Shown here piece after piece: positions 1 to 8,563 of a DNA stretch of 64,000 bases; the stretch's first letter is position 1, and every line of letters begins with the position of its first letter. Source of the DNA: CAYQLY01 sp964418605 (GTDB taxonomy: Bacteria > Bacteroidota > Bacteroidia > Cytophagales > Cyclobacteriaceae); NCBI GenBank assembly GCA_964418605.1, contig CAYQLY010000003.1, forward strand, positions 186,001-250,000, given 5' to 3'. The translations under genes were made by a program, and so were the position numbers. Under the pieces are notes generated by a model, which searched no databases, was not told where the DNA came from, and worked only from the letters and a program-made list of their open reading frames with translations.

Positions 1-48
1 CAACGAGCAAAACAGCCCTATTGTAATGATAAACACTTTTTTTAACAT
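1..48 (-). CDS. N-terminus of an exported protein, cut by window start
   Basis: Reading left from an ATG at 48-46, sixteen sense codons run to the first base of the window without a stop. They encode a Lys-Lys pair at residues 3-4 followed by a hydrophobic stretch ending in Phe-Cys-Ser-Leu, which is the start of a Sec or lipoprotein signal peptide. A TATATTTG promoter element lies about 26 nt upstream on the same strand. The mature protein is outside the window, so no function can be given. The gene is divergent from rarA. Confidence 0.55.
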   Translation of the reverse strand, partial: MLKKVFIITIGLFCSL

Positions 49-73
49 AGTCCTATGATTTTAATTTACAGCA

Positions 74-81
74 CAAATATA
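74..81 (-). promoter_or_regulatory. -7 element TATATTTG of the leftward partial gene
   Basis: The minus strand reads TATATTTG, an exact match to the Bacteroidota TAnnTTTG element. It would give a leader of about 20 nt before the ATG at 48. No clear TTTG -33 box is seen at the right distance, so this is a moderate call. Confidence 0.45.
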
Positions 82-145
82 TAAATTTCAGTCCTAACGC
101 TTATGATTTTATTCGATTACTTTTACTGAAAAATACTATTTTAAT

Positions 146-1414
146 ATGGAAAAACCTGCCATTCCATTAGCTGAGCGCATGCGCCCACAGCACATCGACG
201 ATATTATTGGGCAATCGCATTTATTAGGCACCGATGGACCCATTCGAAGAATGGTGATGACAAACTCCCTTCCCTCCATTATCCTTTGGGGGCCACCCGG
301 AACAGGAAAAACAACGCTTGCTTATGTTATATCCAAACATTTTCAAGCTCACTTTTTTACATTAAGCGCAATCAGCTCAGGTGTGAAAGATGTACGAGAT
401 GTCATTGAAAAAGCAAAATCAAGTTCAAAAACCATTTTATTTATTGATGAGATTCACCGGTTCACCGCTTCTCAGCAAGATGCACTTTTAGGTGCCGTAG
501 AAAAAGGAATAATCATTTTAATTGGCGCTACTACTGAAAATCCATCTTTCGAAGTCAATAAAGCCTTGTTAAGCCGATGTCAAGTTTATATCATGAACTC
601 TCTAAATGAGGATGAACTTCTTGCCATTGCCAACCATGCCATTGAAAAAGATTCCTATCTAAAAACAGAGTCTATCAAATTAAATGAAACAGATGCCTTA
701 CTCCGACTATCGGGAGGTGATGCCAGAAAATTATTAAATCTACTTGAGGTAGCCATTACACTTTCCACGGGAACACCAATTAAGATTACTAATCGGCTAG
801 TCACAGAAGCTGCACAGCAACGAACAATAGCATACGACAAATCGGGTGAAATGCACTACGATATTATTTCAGCTTTTATCAAATCCATTCGTGGAAGTGA
901 TCCGAATGCTGCGGCATACTGGCTAGCTCGAATGATCGAAGGTGGTGAGGATGTTCGATTCATTGCACGACGTTTAGTCATCTTAGCCTCTGAAGATATT
1001 GGAAATGCGAATCCGACTGCATTGGTCCTGGCTACATCTTGTTTTCAAGCAGTAGATGTGATTGGATATCCCGAAGCAAGAATAATTCTTTCTCAATGCG
1101 CGATCTATCTTGCCTGTTCACCAAAAAGTAATGCATCCTACATAGCCATCGAAAAAGCTTTAGAGCTTGTAAGAGAAAAAGGAGATTTACCTGTTCCTCT
1201 TCATCTACGTAATGCTCCTACTAAACTGATGAAGCAATTAGGATATGGAAAAGAATATGAATATGCGCATAACTATGAAAATAATTTTAGCTCGCAAGAA
1301 TATTTTCCAGAAGAATTAAAAAACAACACATTGTATAATCCTGGAAGCAATCCACGTGAAAATGAGTTGAGAGATTTTTTAAAAAAACGATGGAAAGAAA
1401 AATATACATACTAA
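146..1414 (+). CDS. rarA: Replication-associated recombination protein RarA (MgsA), AAA+ ATPase
   Basis: 422 residues, the usual length for RarA/MgsA/WRNIP1. The Walker A motif GPPGTGKT is at about residues 49-56 and the Walker B stretch ILFIDEIH at about 97-104. A sensor-type GATTENPSFEVN follows, then the C-terminal tetramerisation region with the family-typical GGEDVRFIARRL and SEDIGNAN. RarA proteins act at stalled replication forks and gaps in the cytoplasm. The ATG at 146 places the family N-terminus (PLAERMRP) correctly. The gene stands alone, divergent from the truncated gene at the left edge. Identification is secure. Confidence 0.96.
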   Translation: MEKPAIPLAERMRPQHIDDIIGQSHLLGTDGPIRRMVMTNSLPSIILWGPPGTGKTTLAYVISKHFQAHFFTLSAISSGVKDVRDVIEKAKSSSKTILFIDEIHRFTASQQDALLGAVEKGIIILIGATTENPSFEVNKALLSRCQVYIMNSLNEDELLAIANHAIEKDSYLKTESIKLNETDALLRLSGGDARKLLNLLEVAITLSTGTPIKITNRLVTEAAQQRTIAYDKSGEMHYDIISAFIKSIRGSDPNAAAYWLARMIEGGEDVRFIARRLVILASEDIGNANPTALVLATSCFQAVDVIGYPEARIILSQCAIYLACSPKSNASYIAIEKALELVREKGDLPVPLHLRNAPTKLMKQLGYGKEYEYAHNYENNFSSQEYFPEELKNNTLYNPGSNPRENELRDFLKKRWKEKYTY

Positions 1415-1487
1415 CCATTTTCTAAGGCTAAGATTATCATATCACTATTAAAATCCCGATATTTGCTAAAAATAAATTTAGCTTTTT

Positions 1488-1970
1488 ATGTATAAATATA
1501 CTGTTCTATTTCTAGGTATCGTTTTATTTCCTTTAATAAGCGGCGCACAAACTGAAGATCGTCACTTAATAGCTAAAGCACAGGTAAATTACTATGGTAA
1601 AAAAATCACCCCTGAGGATGCTATTTCAACACAAGAGCTTATAACTGCTATACAAACTCACGATTCATTAAATACAAAAGTAAAAGGTGAAATCATAGCC
1701 AGTTGTAAAAAAAAGGGCTGCTGGATGGACATGCAACTTCCTGATGGACAAACAATGAAAATAACATTTAAAGATTATGCTTTCTTTGTTCCAAAGGGAA
1801 TGACTAAAAATTATGGCATTATAGAAGGTGTTGCTAAAAAAGAAACGATCTCTGTAGCGATGCTTCGTCATTATGCGCAAGATGCCGGAAAGTCAAAAGA
1901 AGAAATTGAAAAAATTACTACTCCAAAAACAACCATTACATTCGAAGCCATAGGCGTTATCATTGAATAA
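1488..1970 (+). CDS. Exported DUF4920 protein
   Basis: 160 residues with a signal peptide (hydrophobic core about 5-18, likely cleavage near SGA-Q at 20). The mature part matches the DUF4920 pattern: a YYGKKITPEDAIS start, a KVKGEI strand, then a Cys pair in SCKKKGCWM (Cys73, Cys78) and a following FKDYAFFVPK segment. DUF4920 proteins are small periplasmic proteins of unknown function found mainly in Bacteroidota; the Cys pair suggests metal or redox chemistry, which is inference. The stop overlaps the ATG of the next gene (TAATG), so it is probably translationally coupled to the c-type cytochrome. Confidence 0.85.
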   Translation: MYKYTVLFLGIVLFPLISGAQTEDRHLIAKAQVNYYGKKITPEDAISTQELITAIQTHDSLNTKVKGEIIASCKKKGCWMDMQLPDGQTMKITFKDYAFFVPKGMTKNYGIIEGVAKKETISVAMLRHYAQDAGKSKEEIEKITTPKTTITFEAIGVIIE

Positions 1971-2380
1971 TGAAAAATAAATTTATTTTTATTTTCTGTT
2001 TATTGCTATGGATAAGCATAGTCTATTATCAAACAGAGTCTTATGCCTTGCAAAAGAAAGGAAAAAGTGAGCTATCCATTGTAATGGATAGCATGTACAA
2101 TGAAACCTTGCTTATAAAAAAAGGATTAGAAAGTCAAACATACCCTTCTAATCCTTTAGAAAAATATAAAATCATACACACTGCTACACCTACTGATGCG
2201 GATGTAAAAACAACTGAGTTTAGAGAATTCACAAATGACTATCTGAAAAGCCTAAAAGAATTTTATCAAGAAACGTCGGCAAAAAATTATACTTTAATGA
2301 TCAATGCATGCATTCGCTGTCACGAAAGTTATTGCCCCGGACCGCTTAAAAAAATAAGTCAATTAAAACTAGACCACTAG
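1970..2380 (+). CDS. Small periplasmic haem protein with one CxxCH motif
   Basis: 136 residues: an N-terminal signal or anchor segment (about 4-20), a mostly helical middle, and a C-terminal CIRCH motif (Cys114, Cys117, His118) followed by ESYCPGPLKKI. The motif is that of a covalently attached haem c. The long helical region before a C-terminal CxxCH resembles cytochrome c' / c556-type proteins, but the similarity is only in outline. The start overlaps the DUF4920 stop by one base. It may be an electron-transfer or ligand-binding partner of that protein (inference). Confidence 0.7.
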   Translation: MKNKFIFIFCLLLWISIVYYQTESYALQKKGKSELSIVMDSMYNETLLIKKGLESQTYPSNPLEKYKIIHTATPTDADVKTTEFREFTNDYLKSLKEFYQETSAKNYTLMINACIRCHESYCPGPLKKISQLKLDH

Positions 2381-2457
2381 ATCTTAAATTTCTATTCCCA
2401 AAATAATATCCTCATTTTTAAATAATTAATTAAATTGCAAGCTCAATTAAATAATGT

Positions 2458-3978
2458 ATGCATCTAAGTGAACAAGAGATCATTCGTAGACAGGAACGAG
2501 AAGAATTAGTCAAGCTAGGAATTAATCCTTATCCATCTGAAACATTTGAAGTCAATGCGACCTCAGCTGATATTTTAGAAAACTATCCTAAAAGTAAAAC
2601 CGATTATAAAAATATTTCGATTGCTGGTCGTGTAATGACACGACGCATCATGGGGAATGCCTCCTTTGCAGAAATTCAAGATGCTACAGGACGTATTCAG
2701 ATTTACCTGAAAAGAGATGATATCTGTCCTGGAGAAGATAAAAGTTTATATAATACCATATTTAAAAAACTCGTTGGCATCGGCGATATTATCGGTATAA
2801 AAGGATATGTATTTACCACACAAGTTGGTGAGATATCCATTCATGTCACCGAATTTAAATTATTAACCAAATCATTAAAGCCTTTACCTATTGTAAAAGA
2901 GTCAGTCGATGAAAGTGGTAATAAAGTAACACACGATGCCTTTTCTGATCCCGAGCAACGGTACCGTCAACGTTACCTTGACTTAATCGTAAATCCGCAT
3001 ATCCGTGAGTCATTTAAAAAACGAACACAGTTAGTTAATTCCATGCGCACCTATTTAAATAACAGAGGATATACAGAAGTAGAAACACCTATTTTACAAC
3101 CTCTTTATGGTGGAGCAGCGGCACGTCCATTTAAGACACACCACAATACCTTAGACATTGATTTATACCTCCGCATCGCTAATGAATTGTATTTAAAACG
3201 GTTAATTGTCGGTGGATTTGATGGCGTATATGAATTCTCTAAAGATTTTCGTAATGAAGGCATGTCGCGTTTTCACAATCCAGAGTTTACACAAGTCGAA
3301 TTGTATGTAGCTTACAAAGATTATTACTGGATGATGGATCTGGTGGAAGAAATGATCGAAAAAGTAGCAGTGGATTTACATGGAGATACGACGGTAAAAG
3401 TAGGTGAGCATTTGATAAACTTTCAACGGCCATGGAAACGGATGACTATGTTTGAAGCTATCCTTCATTTTACAGGTATTGACATTTCAACCATGGACGA
3501 AAAACAACTGGGTGAAACAGCTAAAAAATTAAACGTATCGATCGACCGATCAATGGGTAAAGCAAAAATCATTGATGAAATCTTTGGTGAGCATTGCGAG
3601 CCAAAATTAATTCAGCCTACATTCATTACCGACTATCCGATTGAAATGTCGCCATTAGCTAAAAAACACCGAAGCAAAGAAGGACTAGTTGAACGCTTCG
3701 AAGTGATCTGTAATGGAAAAGAAATATGTAATTCATTTTCAGAGTTAAACGATCCAATCGATCAGCGTCAACGCTTTGAAGAACAATTGGAATTAGGTAA
3801 ACGTGGCGATGAAGAAGCGATGGTACTCGATGAAGATTTTTTGCGTGCATTGGAATATGGCATGCCTCCTACTGCAGGACTAGGTATAGGAATTGACCGT
3901 TTAACGATGATTATGACTAATTCCAATTCTATTCAAGATGTGCTTTTCTTCCCACAGATGAGACCAGAGAAAGGTTAA
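2458..3978 (+). CDS. lysS: Lysine--tRNA ligase (class II)
   Basis: 506 residues, full length for bacterial LysS. An OB-fold anticodon-binding domain occupies about residues 55-150 (ISIAGRVMTRRIMG, FAEIQDATGRIQIYLKRDD). The class II catalytic core follows with motif 1 near FKKRTQLVNSMR, motif 2 in FRNEGMSRFHNPEFTQ, and motif 3 in GLGIGIDRLTMI near the C-terminus. It charges tRNA-Lys in the cytoplasm. The ATG at 2458 starts the expected short helix (LSEQEIIRRQEREEL). A strong hairpin terminator follows at 4075-4113. Confidence 0.98.
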   Translation: MHLSEQEIIRRQEREELVKLGINPYPSETFEVNATSADILENYPKSKTDYKNISIAGRVMTRRIMGNASFAEIQDATGRIQIYLKRDDICPGEDKSLYNTIFKKLVGIGDIIGIKGYVFTTQVGEISIHVTEFKLLTKSLKPLPIVKESVDESGNKVTHDAFSDPEQRYRQRYLDLIVNPHIRESFKKRTQLVNSMRTYLNNRGYTEVETPILQPLYGGAAARPFKTHHNTLDIDLYLRIANELYLKRLIVGGFDGVYEFSKDFRNEGMSRFHNPEFTQVELYVAYKDYYWMMDLVEEMIEKVAVDLHGDTTVKVGEHLINFQRPWKRMTMFEAILHFTGIDISTMDEKQLGETAKKLNVSIDRSMGKAKIIDEIFGEHCEPKLIQPTFITDYPIEMSPLAKKHRSKEGLVERFEVICNGKEICNSFSELNDPIDQRQRFEEQLELGKRGDEEAMVLDEDFLRALEYGMPPTAGLGIGIDRLTMIMTNSNSIQDVLFFPQMRPEKG

Positions 3979-4074
3979 CGCGATTACATCAATGTTAAAA
4001 AAAATCGCGCATTTAATCTCTAGATAACTCTTCTTACAATTGATAAGACCATATTTAAATAGCTAATAACAATA

Positions 4075-4113
4075 AAAATCCTACGAATTACTATACCTCT
4101 CGTAGGATTTTTT
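4075..4113. terminator. Bidirectional rho-independent terminator between lysS and the DUF1648 gene
   Basis: AATCCTACGA pairs with TCGTAGGATT across a 13-nt loop. An A-run on the left and a T-run on the right allow it to work in both directions. It lies between convergent genes. Confidence 0.85.
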
Positions 4114-4134
4114 ATTGATAACTTTTTTAAACAA

Positions 4135-4641
4135 TTAAGCTGCTTTCTTTTTTAGGCTACTCATTTTATAGATATAAACACCAATTACACCAAGTATAAA
4201 TACCAAATAAACCCAAACAAAATATCCTCCCAATCCTTCCGCGTGATTGAGAGCGACATTAATAACTTGATAAGTCATATAGTTAAATAATCCAAGTATA
4301 ACGACTTTAAGAACACGCATCATTTGAGTAGTCACACTATAAAGCTTCTCAGCATTCTCAGGTGTAATTTTAGCCGGATAATTAAATTTATGGGGAAACC
4401 TGTTTAAAATGGTAAGCCCAATATAAAGCACTAACCCTACAATGGGCAAAATCCATATACTTCCTTTTCCTAAATACGAATCAGGATTCCCTGAAAAGTC
4501 AAAATGACTTGGTATACGGTCAGGTAACTGACCAAAATAGATAATTGGAATAATCATTAATGTAAGAAGTGCTAGTGCACTCAGAATTTCTACTATTTGA
4601 TCAAATAGCGATAATTTTAAATTGATTTTAGGTCGGTCCAT
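4135..4641 (-). CDS. DUF1648-type membrane protein
   Basis: 168 residues with about four membrane segments (near 15-37, 60-78, 108-128 and 138-158). Between the first two lies LPDRIPSHFDFSGNPDSYLG, the DUF1648 signature shared with SdpI-like immunity proteins and many uncharacterised membrane proteins. It lacks the rest of an SdpI protein. No operon partner is visible. The C-terminus is basic (SSLKKKAA), consistent with a cytoplasmic tail. The function is unknown. Confidence 0.75.
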   Translation of the reverse strand: MDRPKINLKLSLFDQIVEILSALALLTLMIIPIIYFGQLPDRIPSHFDFSGNPDSYLGKGSIWILPIVGLVLYIGLTILNRFPHKFNYPAKITPENAEKLYSVTTQMMRVLKVVILGLFNYMTYQVINVALNHAEGLGGYFVWVYLVFILGVIGVYIYKMSSLKKKAA

Positions 4642-4766
4642 ATCTACTAGTTTTAAATTTGGTACTTAAATATATGATTTAAATAGCATTTCAACAAGTC
4701 ATAATAAAAAATAAAGTTACTTATTAACAATATACGCTTTTATTATTTTTTTGTTATTTCAATATT

Positions 4767-5966
4767 TTATTTTATCAACTCTTTAAATGCTTCCATTTTA
4801 TAAAGTATTTTTAAATCATCATCATGCTTTGCATGTTTTTTATACTTATGCGGTTGCAGTTCAATAGCAAATGTTAAAAAATAAATAGCTTTTTTACTAT
4901 CATTTTGTTTAGCATATACACACGCTTTATTATAATAAGCTATAGCAAAATCACCTATACTGTTTGCTTGACCAATGAGCTCATCACAATATTGAAGGGC
5001 TTTCCCATATTCACCGACTTCAATAAAATAACTACTTAAGTAATGTAAAGGAGTATTATAGTTATATGTGGGAGTAATTTTTTCAGCCTTAAGATAATGT
5101 TCTAATGCCTTATCATATTGCTTTAACATTTTATACGCAAAACCAATACTACAATATATAAGTTTATAATCCAAAACGAATTGTTTTTGAGCCTCATCAA
5201 ACCAATATAATTGAACCTTAAATGAATTATACTGCAAAGCTTTTTGAGCATTTGACATATAAACAGTTTCAGTATTTCTCCTCTTTACTACAACCTTCAC
5301 TTGACCTGAATCAGGAGCCAATTTTAGTGCATGAGTAAAGTATTTAATAGCTGCTTGATACTTTCCTGTTTGATTATAAATAGATCCTTTATATCTGTAT
5401 GTTTTCCAATTTTTAGGATCAAGCTTAATAGCTTTATTAGCTATTTTTAAAGCTTCTTTTTCTTGGTAAAGAAAATCATCATTAGAAAATGACTGTAGAT
5501 ATGTTTGATATAACTGATCTAATATAATTTTATCTTTTATATATGTTTTTTCTAAATAACTAAAAATAGTTGTATTTTGAGCTACTATCGTATGATAGAG
5601 TTTGCCATTATATATTTTAAACTGCTCTATATTGCCCAATTCATAATCTAAATAAAAAACAGCATCTTCTAAAAAAGGAGCTAGTTCTTTAATCAACTTT
5701 ACAAATGATTCTCCATACCCCCACTTACCCCCAGCTGCTATAACAACATATAATTTTTTATCCAAATCATTAAAATAGCCAAAGTCAATATTTGGATTAG
5801 AAATAGCAAACCCAATCTGCGCTTCTTGTAGTTCAATATATGGTTCTTTTTTAATTATTGAAGCTTTTGCTTTCAGTTTGCTTGCAAATTTCTTCTTACA
5901 TAACAATGCACATCCATCTTTAACAAAAGATGGTTTTACTTGTGTAATACCATGAAGGATTCCCAT
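4767..5966 (-). CDS. TPR-repeat protein of unknown function
   Basis: 399 residues. The first 150 or so do not match a family I recognise; they resemble a small alpha/beta domain (VVIAAGGKWGYGESFVKLI). From about residue 160 several tetratricopeptide repeats follow (ALKIANKAIKLDPKNWKTY, AIKYFTHALKLAPDSG, ALEHYLKAEKITPTY, ALQYCDELIGQ, AIYFLTFAIELQPH). There is no signal peptide, so it is probably cytoplasmic. It begins 7 nt after kdsA and should be co-transcribed with it, but nothing in the sequence ties it to KDO synthesis. Confidence 0.7.
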   Translation of the reverse strand: MGILHGITQVKPSFVKDGCALLCKKKFASKLKAKASIIKKEPYIELQEAQIGFAISNPNIDFGYFNDLDKKLYVVIAAGGKWGYGESFVKLIKELAPFLEDAVFYLDYELGNIEQFKIYNGKLYHTIVAQNTTIFSYLEKTYIKDKIILDQLYQTYLQSFSNDDFLYQEKEALKIANKAIKLDPKNWKTYRYKGSIYNQTGKYQAAIKYFTHALKLAPDSGQVKVVVKRRNTETVYMSNAQKALQYNSFKVQLYWFDEAQKQFVLDYKLIYCSIGFAYKMLKQYDKALEHYLKAEKITPTYNYNTPLHYLSSYFIEVGEYGKALQYCDELIGQANSIGDFAIAYYNKACVYAKQNDSKKAIYFLTFAIELQPHKYKKHAKHDDDLKILYKMEAFKELIK

Positions 5967-5973
5967 TGTTTTT

Positions 5974-6786
5974 TCAAACTCTTTTTTGCTTCACTAAATT
6001 GGTAATTTCTATGACCCCATTTAACAAATCCCTAAATTCACTCAACTTGACCATATTCGGTCCATCAGATAAAGCATTATCCGGATCTGGATGTACCTCA
6101 AAAAAGAAACCATCAACACCTACTGCAGCTGCTGCTCTAGCCATGTACGGTGCATAATTTCGATTTCCTCCACTTTTGCCTCCAAGTCCTCCTGGCTTTT
6201 GTGTAGAATGGGTCACATCCATCACCACAGGATAACCTATTTTTTTCATTTCTATAATATTAGTGAAGTCAACTACCAAATTATTATACCCAAACATAGT
6301 ACCTCGTTCGGTAAGTATAATCTGGGTATTATCTGCGTGAGCTACTTTCTGGGCCGGATGAGCCATTTCAGGACCAGATAAAAATTGTGCTTTCTTAATG
6401 TTAACCACTCGACCTGTTTTCGCAGCAGCTACAAGTAAATCTGTCTGCCGACATAAAAAAGCCGGAATCTGTAAAACATCAACCACATCAGCTACTAATG
6501 CAGCTTGGCAACTTTCATGAATATCTGTTGTGATGGGAACATTAAACGTATCTTTCACTTTTTGCAATATTTTTAATCCTTCTTCAATAGAATGACCACG
6601 AAACGATTGTAGCGATGTGCGATTTGCTTTATCGAAAGAAGCTTTAAAAATATAAGGAAGTTTTAAGTCATCAGCTATTTTTTTCACTTTTTCAGCCACG
6701 TGCATCACCAATGATTCATTTTCTATCACACAAGGACCAGCAATTAAAAAAGTGTTTTCTTTTAATGTATTATACAATTTAGTCAT
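5974..6786 (-). CDS. kdsA: 3-deoxy-8-phosphooctulonate synthase (KDO-8-P synthase)
   Basis: 270 residues, the family length. It condenses phosphoenolpyruvate with arabinose-5-phosphate in the cytoplasm, the first committed step to KDO of lipopolysaccharide. Family motifs are visible: AGPCVIEN at about 17-24, FKASFDKANR at about 46-55, TDIHE, QIPAFLCRQTDLL, NIKKAQFLSGPEM and MDVTHSTQKPG. It lies between menE and the TPR gene in a leftward operon. Its presence implies an LPS-type outer membrane. Confidence 0.97.
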   Translation of the reverse strand: MTKLYNTLKENTFLIAGPCVIENESLVMHVAEKVKKIADDLKLPYIFKASFDKANRTSLQSFRGHSIEEGLKILQKVKDTFNVPITTDIHESCQAALVADVVDVLQIPAFLCRQTDLLVAAAKTGRVVNIKKAQFLSGPEMAHPAQKVAHADNTQIILTERGTMFGYNNLVVDFTNIIEMKKIGYPVVMDVTHSTQKPGGLGGKSGGNRNYAPYMARAAAAVGVDGFFFEVHPDPDNALSDGPNMVKLSEFRDLLNGVIEITNLVKQKRV

Positions 6787-6814
6787 ACTCTTTTTTTTAA
6801 TTAAACAAAAGTAA

Positions 6815-7906
6815 TTACTTTATTTCACTTCGCAATTGAAGTCGGTCAATCTTTCCAGTAGGTGTTTCAGGAAATTGATACAGATATCGTATATCCTGAG
6901 GATAATCATAAAGTGTACATATAGCTTTCAGTTTATTTAATATAAACTGTTCAGTTAATTTATCAAGCAACTCACCTTCAACAACCAAAATAAGTTTCTC
7001 CCCCAACCGTCTATCCGAAACAGAGCTGATAACAAAACGCCTCTTAATCGTTAGATCATGAAATACACGCTCTACTTTTTTTTCAACCTGTTCCGGATAT
7101 ATTTTCACGCCTCCGGTATTAATAACAAAATCGACACGGCCTATCCATTTAAACTGGTTATCACTTAATAATTCCACATGATCATTCGTTGTAATCCATT
7201 GATCGTTGGTCATTGGACCTTTGACTATCAGACAATCTCTTTCATCTTTTTTGAGAAAAACACCCGGAAGCGCTGTATAATACTCTGCTCGTGACAATCC
7301 ATTAACACGTCGTAAAGCAATATGCGATGCTGTTTCAGTCATTCCATAAGAAGCATAAACAGGAGACTTTATCTGTTGAACCTTTTCTTCAATATCAAGT
7401 GGAAGAGATGCACCTCCAACTAAAATAGCTTTCATTGAATTCAAATACGCAACCGCATCGGGATATCTTTCAAATATAGTCCAGAGCTGTAGCGGCACTA
7501 AAGATGTAAAATCAAATAGAGGATTCGATACATATTTAAAAGGGTAAGAAACAGGACGCGAAATGGTCATCGTAAGCCCCAACTCAAGGCCACGTATCAA
7601 CATCATTTTGCCGGCTATATAACGTATATCTATAGACACCAAAATATGATCGCCTTTAACTAATCCTAATGCGCGAGCTGTGGCATGAGCACTAGCCACC
7701 ACTTGCTGGCGTGTAAGTGAAATAGATTTAGGCATACCCGTAGATCCAGATGTGAAAAGATCTATATGCGTTTTTCCCTGAAGCCATTCACGACAAAATA
7801 AAAGCGCTTGCTTTTCATACGTATGCAAAGACTCCGGAATTGGATCATTAGAACGTACAAAATCCCATGTAAATTGATGATGAGCAATGTGAATAAGCAA
7901 TGACAC
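6815..7906 (-). CDS. menE: o-Succinylbenzoate--CoA ligase-like AMP-forming enzyme (MenE)
   Basis: 363 residues. The adenylation signature TSGSTGMPK is at 52-60. The later ANL motifs are present too: YGMTETASH, the WIGRVDFVINTGG hinge region and the C-terminal PTGKIDR with its catalytic-type Lys. It is about 100 residues shorter at the N-terminus than proteobacterial MenE. Short MenE forms of this size are common in Bacteroidota (general knowledge). MenE activates o-succinylbenzoate in menaquinone synthesis. No other men genes are in the window, so the substrate assignment rests on family resemblance only. Confidence 0.72.
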   Translation of the reverse strand: MSLLIHIAHHQFTWDFVRSNDPIPESLHTYEKQALLFCREWLQGKTHIDLFTSGSTGMPKSISLTRQQVVASAHATARALGLVKGDHILVSIDIRYIAGKMMLIRGLELGLTMTISRPVSYPFKYVSNPLFDFTSLVPLQLWTIFERYPDAVAYLNSMKAILVGGASLPLDIEEKVQQIKSPVYASYGMTETASHIALRRVNGLSRAEYYTALPGVFLKKDERDCLIVKGPMTNDQWITTNDHVELLSDNQFKWIGRVDFVINTGGVKIYPEQVEKKVERVFHDLTIKRRFVISSVSDRRLGEKLILVVEGELLDKLTEQFILNKLKAICTLYDYPQDIRYLYQFPETPTGKIDRLQLRSEIK

Positions 7907-7923
7907 GTTACAAAAAATAAGGC

Positions 7924-7931
7924 CAAATTTG
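7924..7931. promoter_or_regulatory. Palindromic CAAATTTG, candidate shared -7 element
   Basis: The 57-nt gap between the divergent menE and TrpF-like genes has CAAATTTG. It is its own reverse complement and differs from TAnnTTTG by one base on each strand. It could therefore seed promoters in both directions. No convincing -33 box was found on either side, so this is a hypothesis. Confidence 0.3.
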
Positions 7932-7963
7932 TAATTTTAGAATCAAAAAGAAAAAAATACCTC

Positions 7964-8554
7964 ATGGCATTACAAACGCGAGTCAAAATAAATAGTGTAA
8001 CTCATCTCAGCGATGCGCGCTATTGTGCCGGCATGGGTGTAGAGTGGATAGGATTTTGTTTAGATTCTACACACCCTTCATACATATCTCCAAGTCGGTT
8101 TCTAGAGTTAAGTGGATGGATAACAGGTGTTCAACTTATAGGTGAGTTTTTTAAACAAAATTGCGAAGAAATAAAAACTACCTTGCAAAATTATGCCGTT
8201 CAATGGATTCAAACAGATCGAGTAGATGAGATAAATTCTATTCGCCAACTTGGCTATCCTACTATCTTGCGACTTTCTGAGCCTATCGAACTTCCCCCTT
8301 TTCAACATAACCTACCTGATCTTTATTTGCTTCTAGAGCTCAATGATCATCTATCCAAAGAACATATCACAGAATGGAAAAAAAAATACCCAGACTATAA
8401 ATTACTAGTTGGAGGAATAACAAAAGAAAACAGCCTATCACTAGCTGCTGGTGTGGATGGTATTGCCCTGAATGGCAGCCATGAAATAAAAACAGGATAC
8501 AGCGACTTCGAAACATTAGCTTCTATTTTAGAAGCGCTTGAAATAGAAGATTAA
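7964..8554 (+). CDS. TrpF-like (beta/alpha)8 barrel protein, probable non-canonical isomerase homologue
   Basis: 196 residues, slightly shorter than phosphoribosylanthranilate isomerase. The fold signature is recognisable: VKINSVTHLSDARYC at 7-21, GVEWIGFCLD, VQWIQTD, and the phosphate-binding LLVGGITKENSL and GVDGIALNGSHEIKTG. The catalytic Cys of the canonical VKICG motif is replaced (VKINS). The catalytic Asp strand reads LLLEL instead of LLLD. No other trp gene is nearby. Either the enzyme is inactive for tryptophan synthesis or it has another role. It is divergent from menE and convergent with trmB, only 9 nt apart. Confidence 0.65.
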   Translation: MALQTRVKINSVTHLSDARYCAGMGVEWIGFCLDSTHPSYISPSRFLELSGWITGVQLIGEFFKQNCEEIKTTLQNYAVQWIQTDRVDEINSIRQLGYPTILRLSEPIELPPFQHNLPDLYLLLELNDHLSKEHITEWKKKYPDYKLLVGGITKENSLSLAAGVDGIALNGSHEIKTGYSDFETLASILEALEIED

Positions 8555-8563
8555 AAATAGTAT

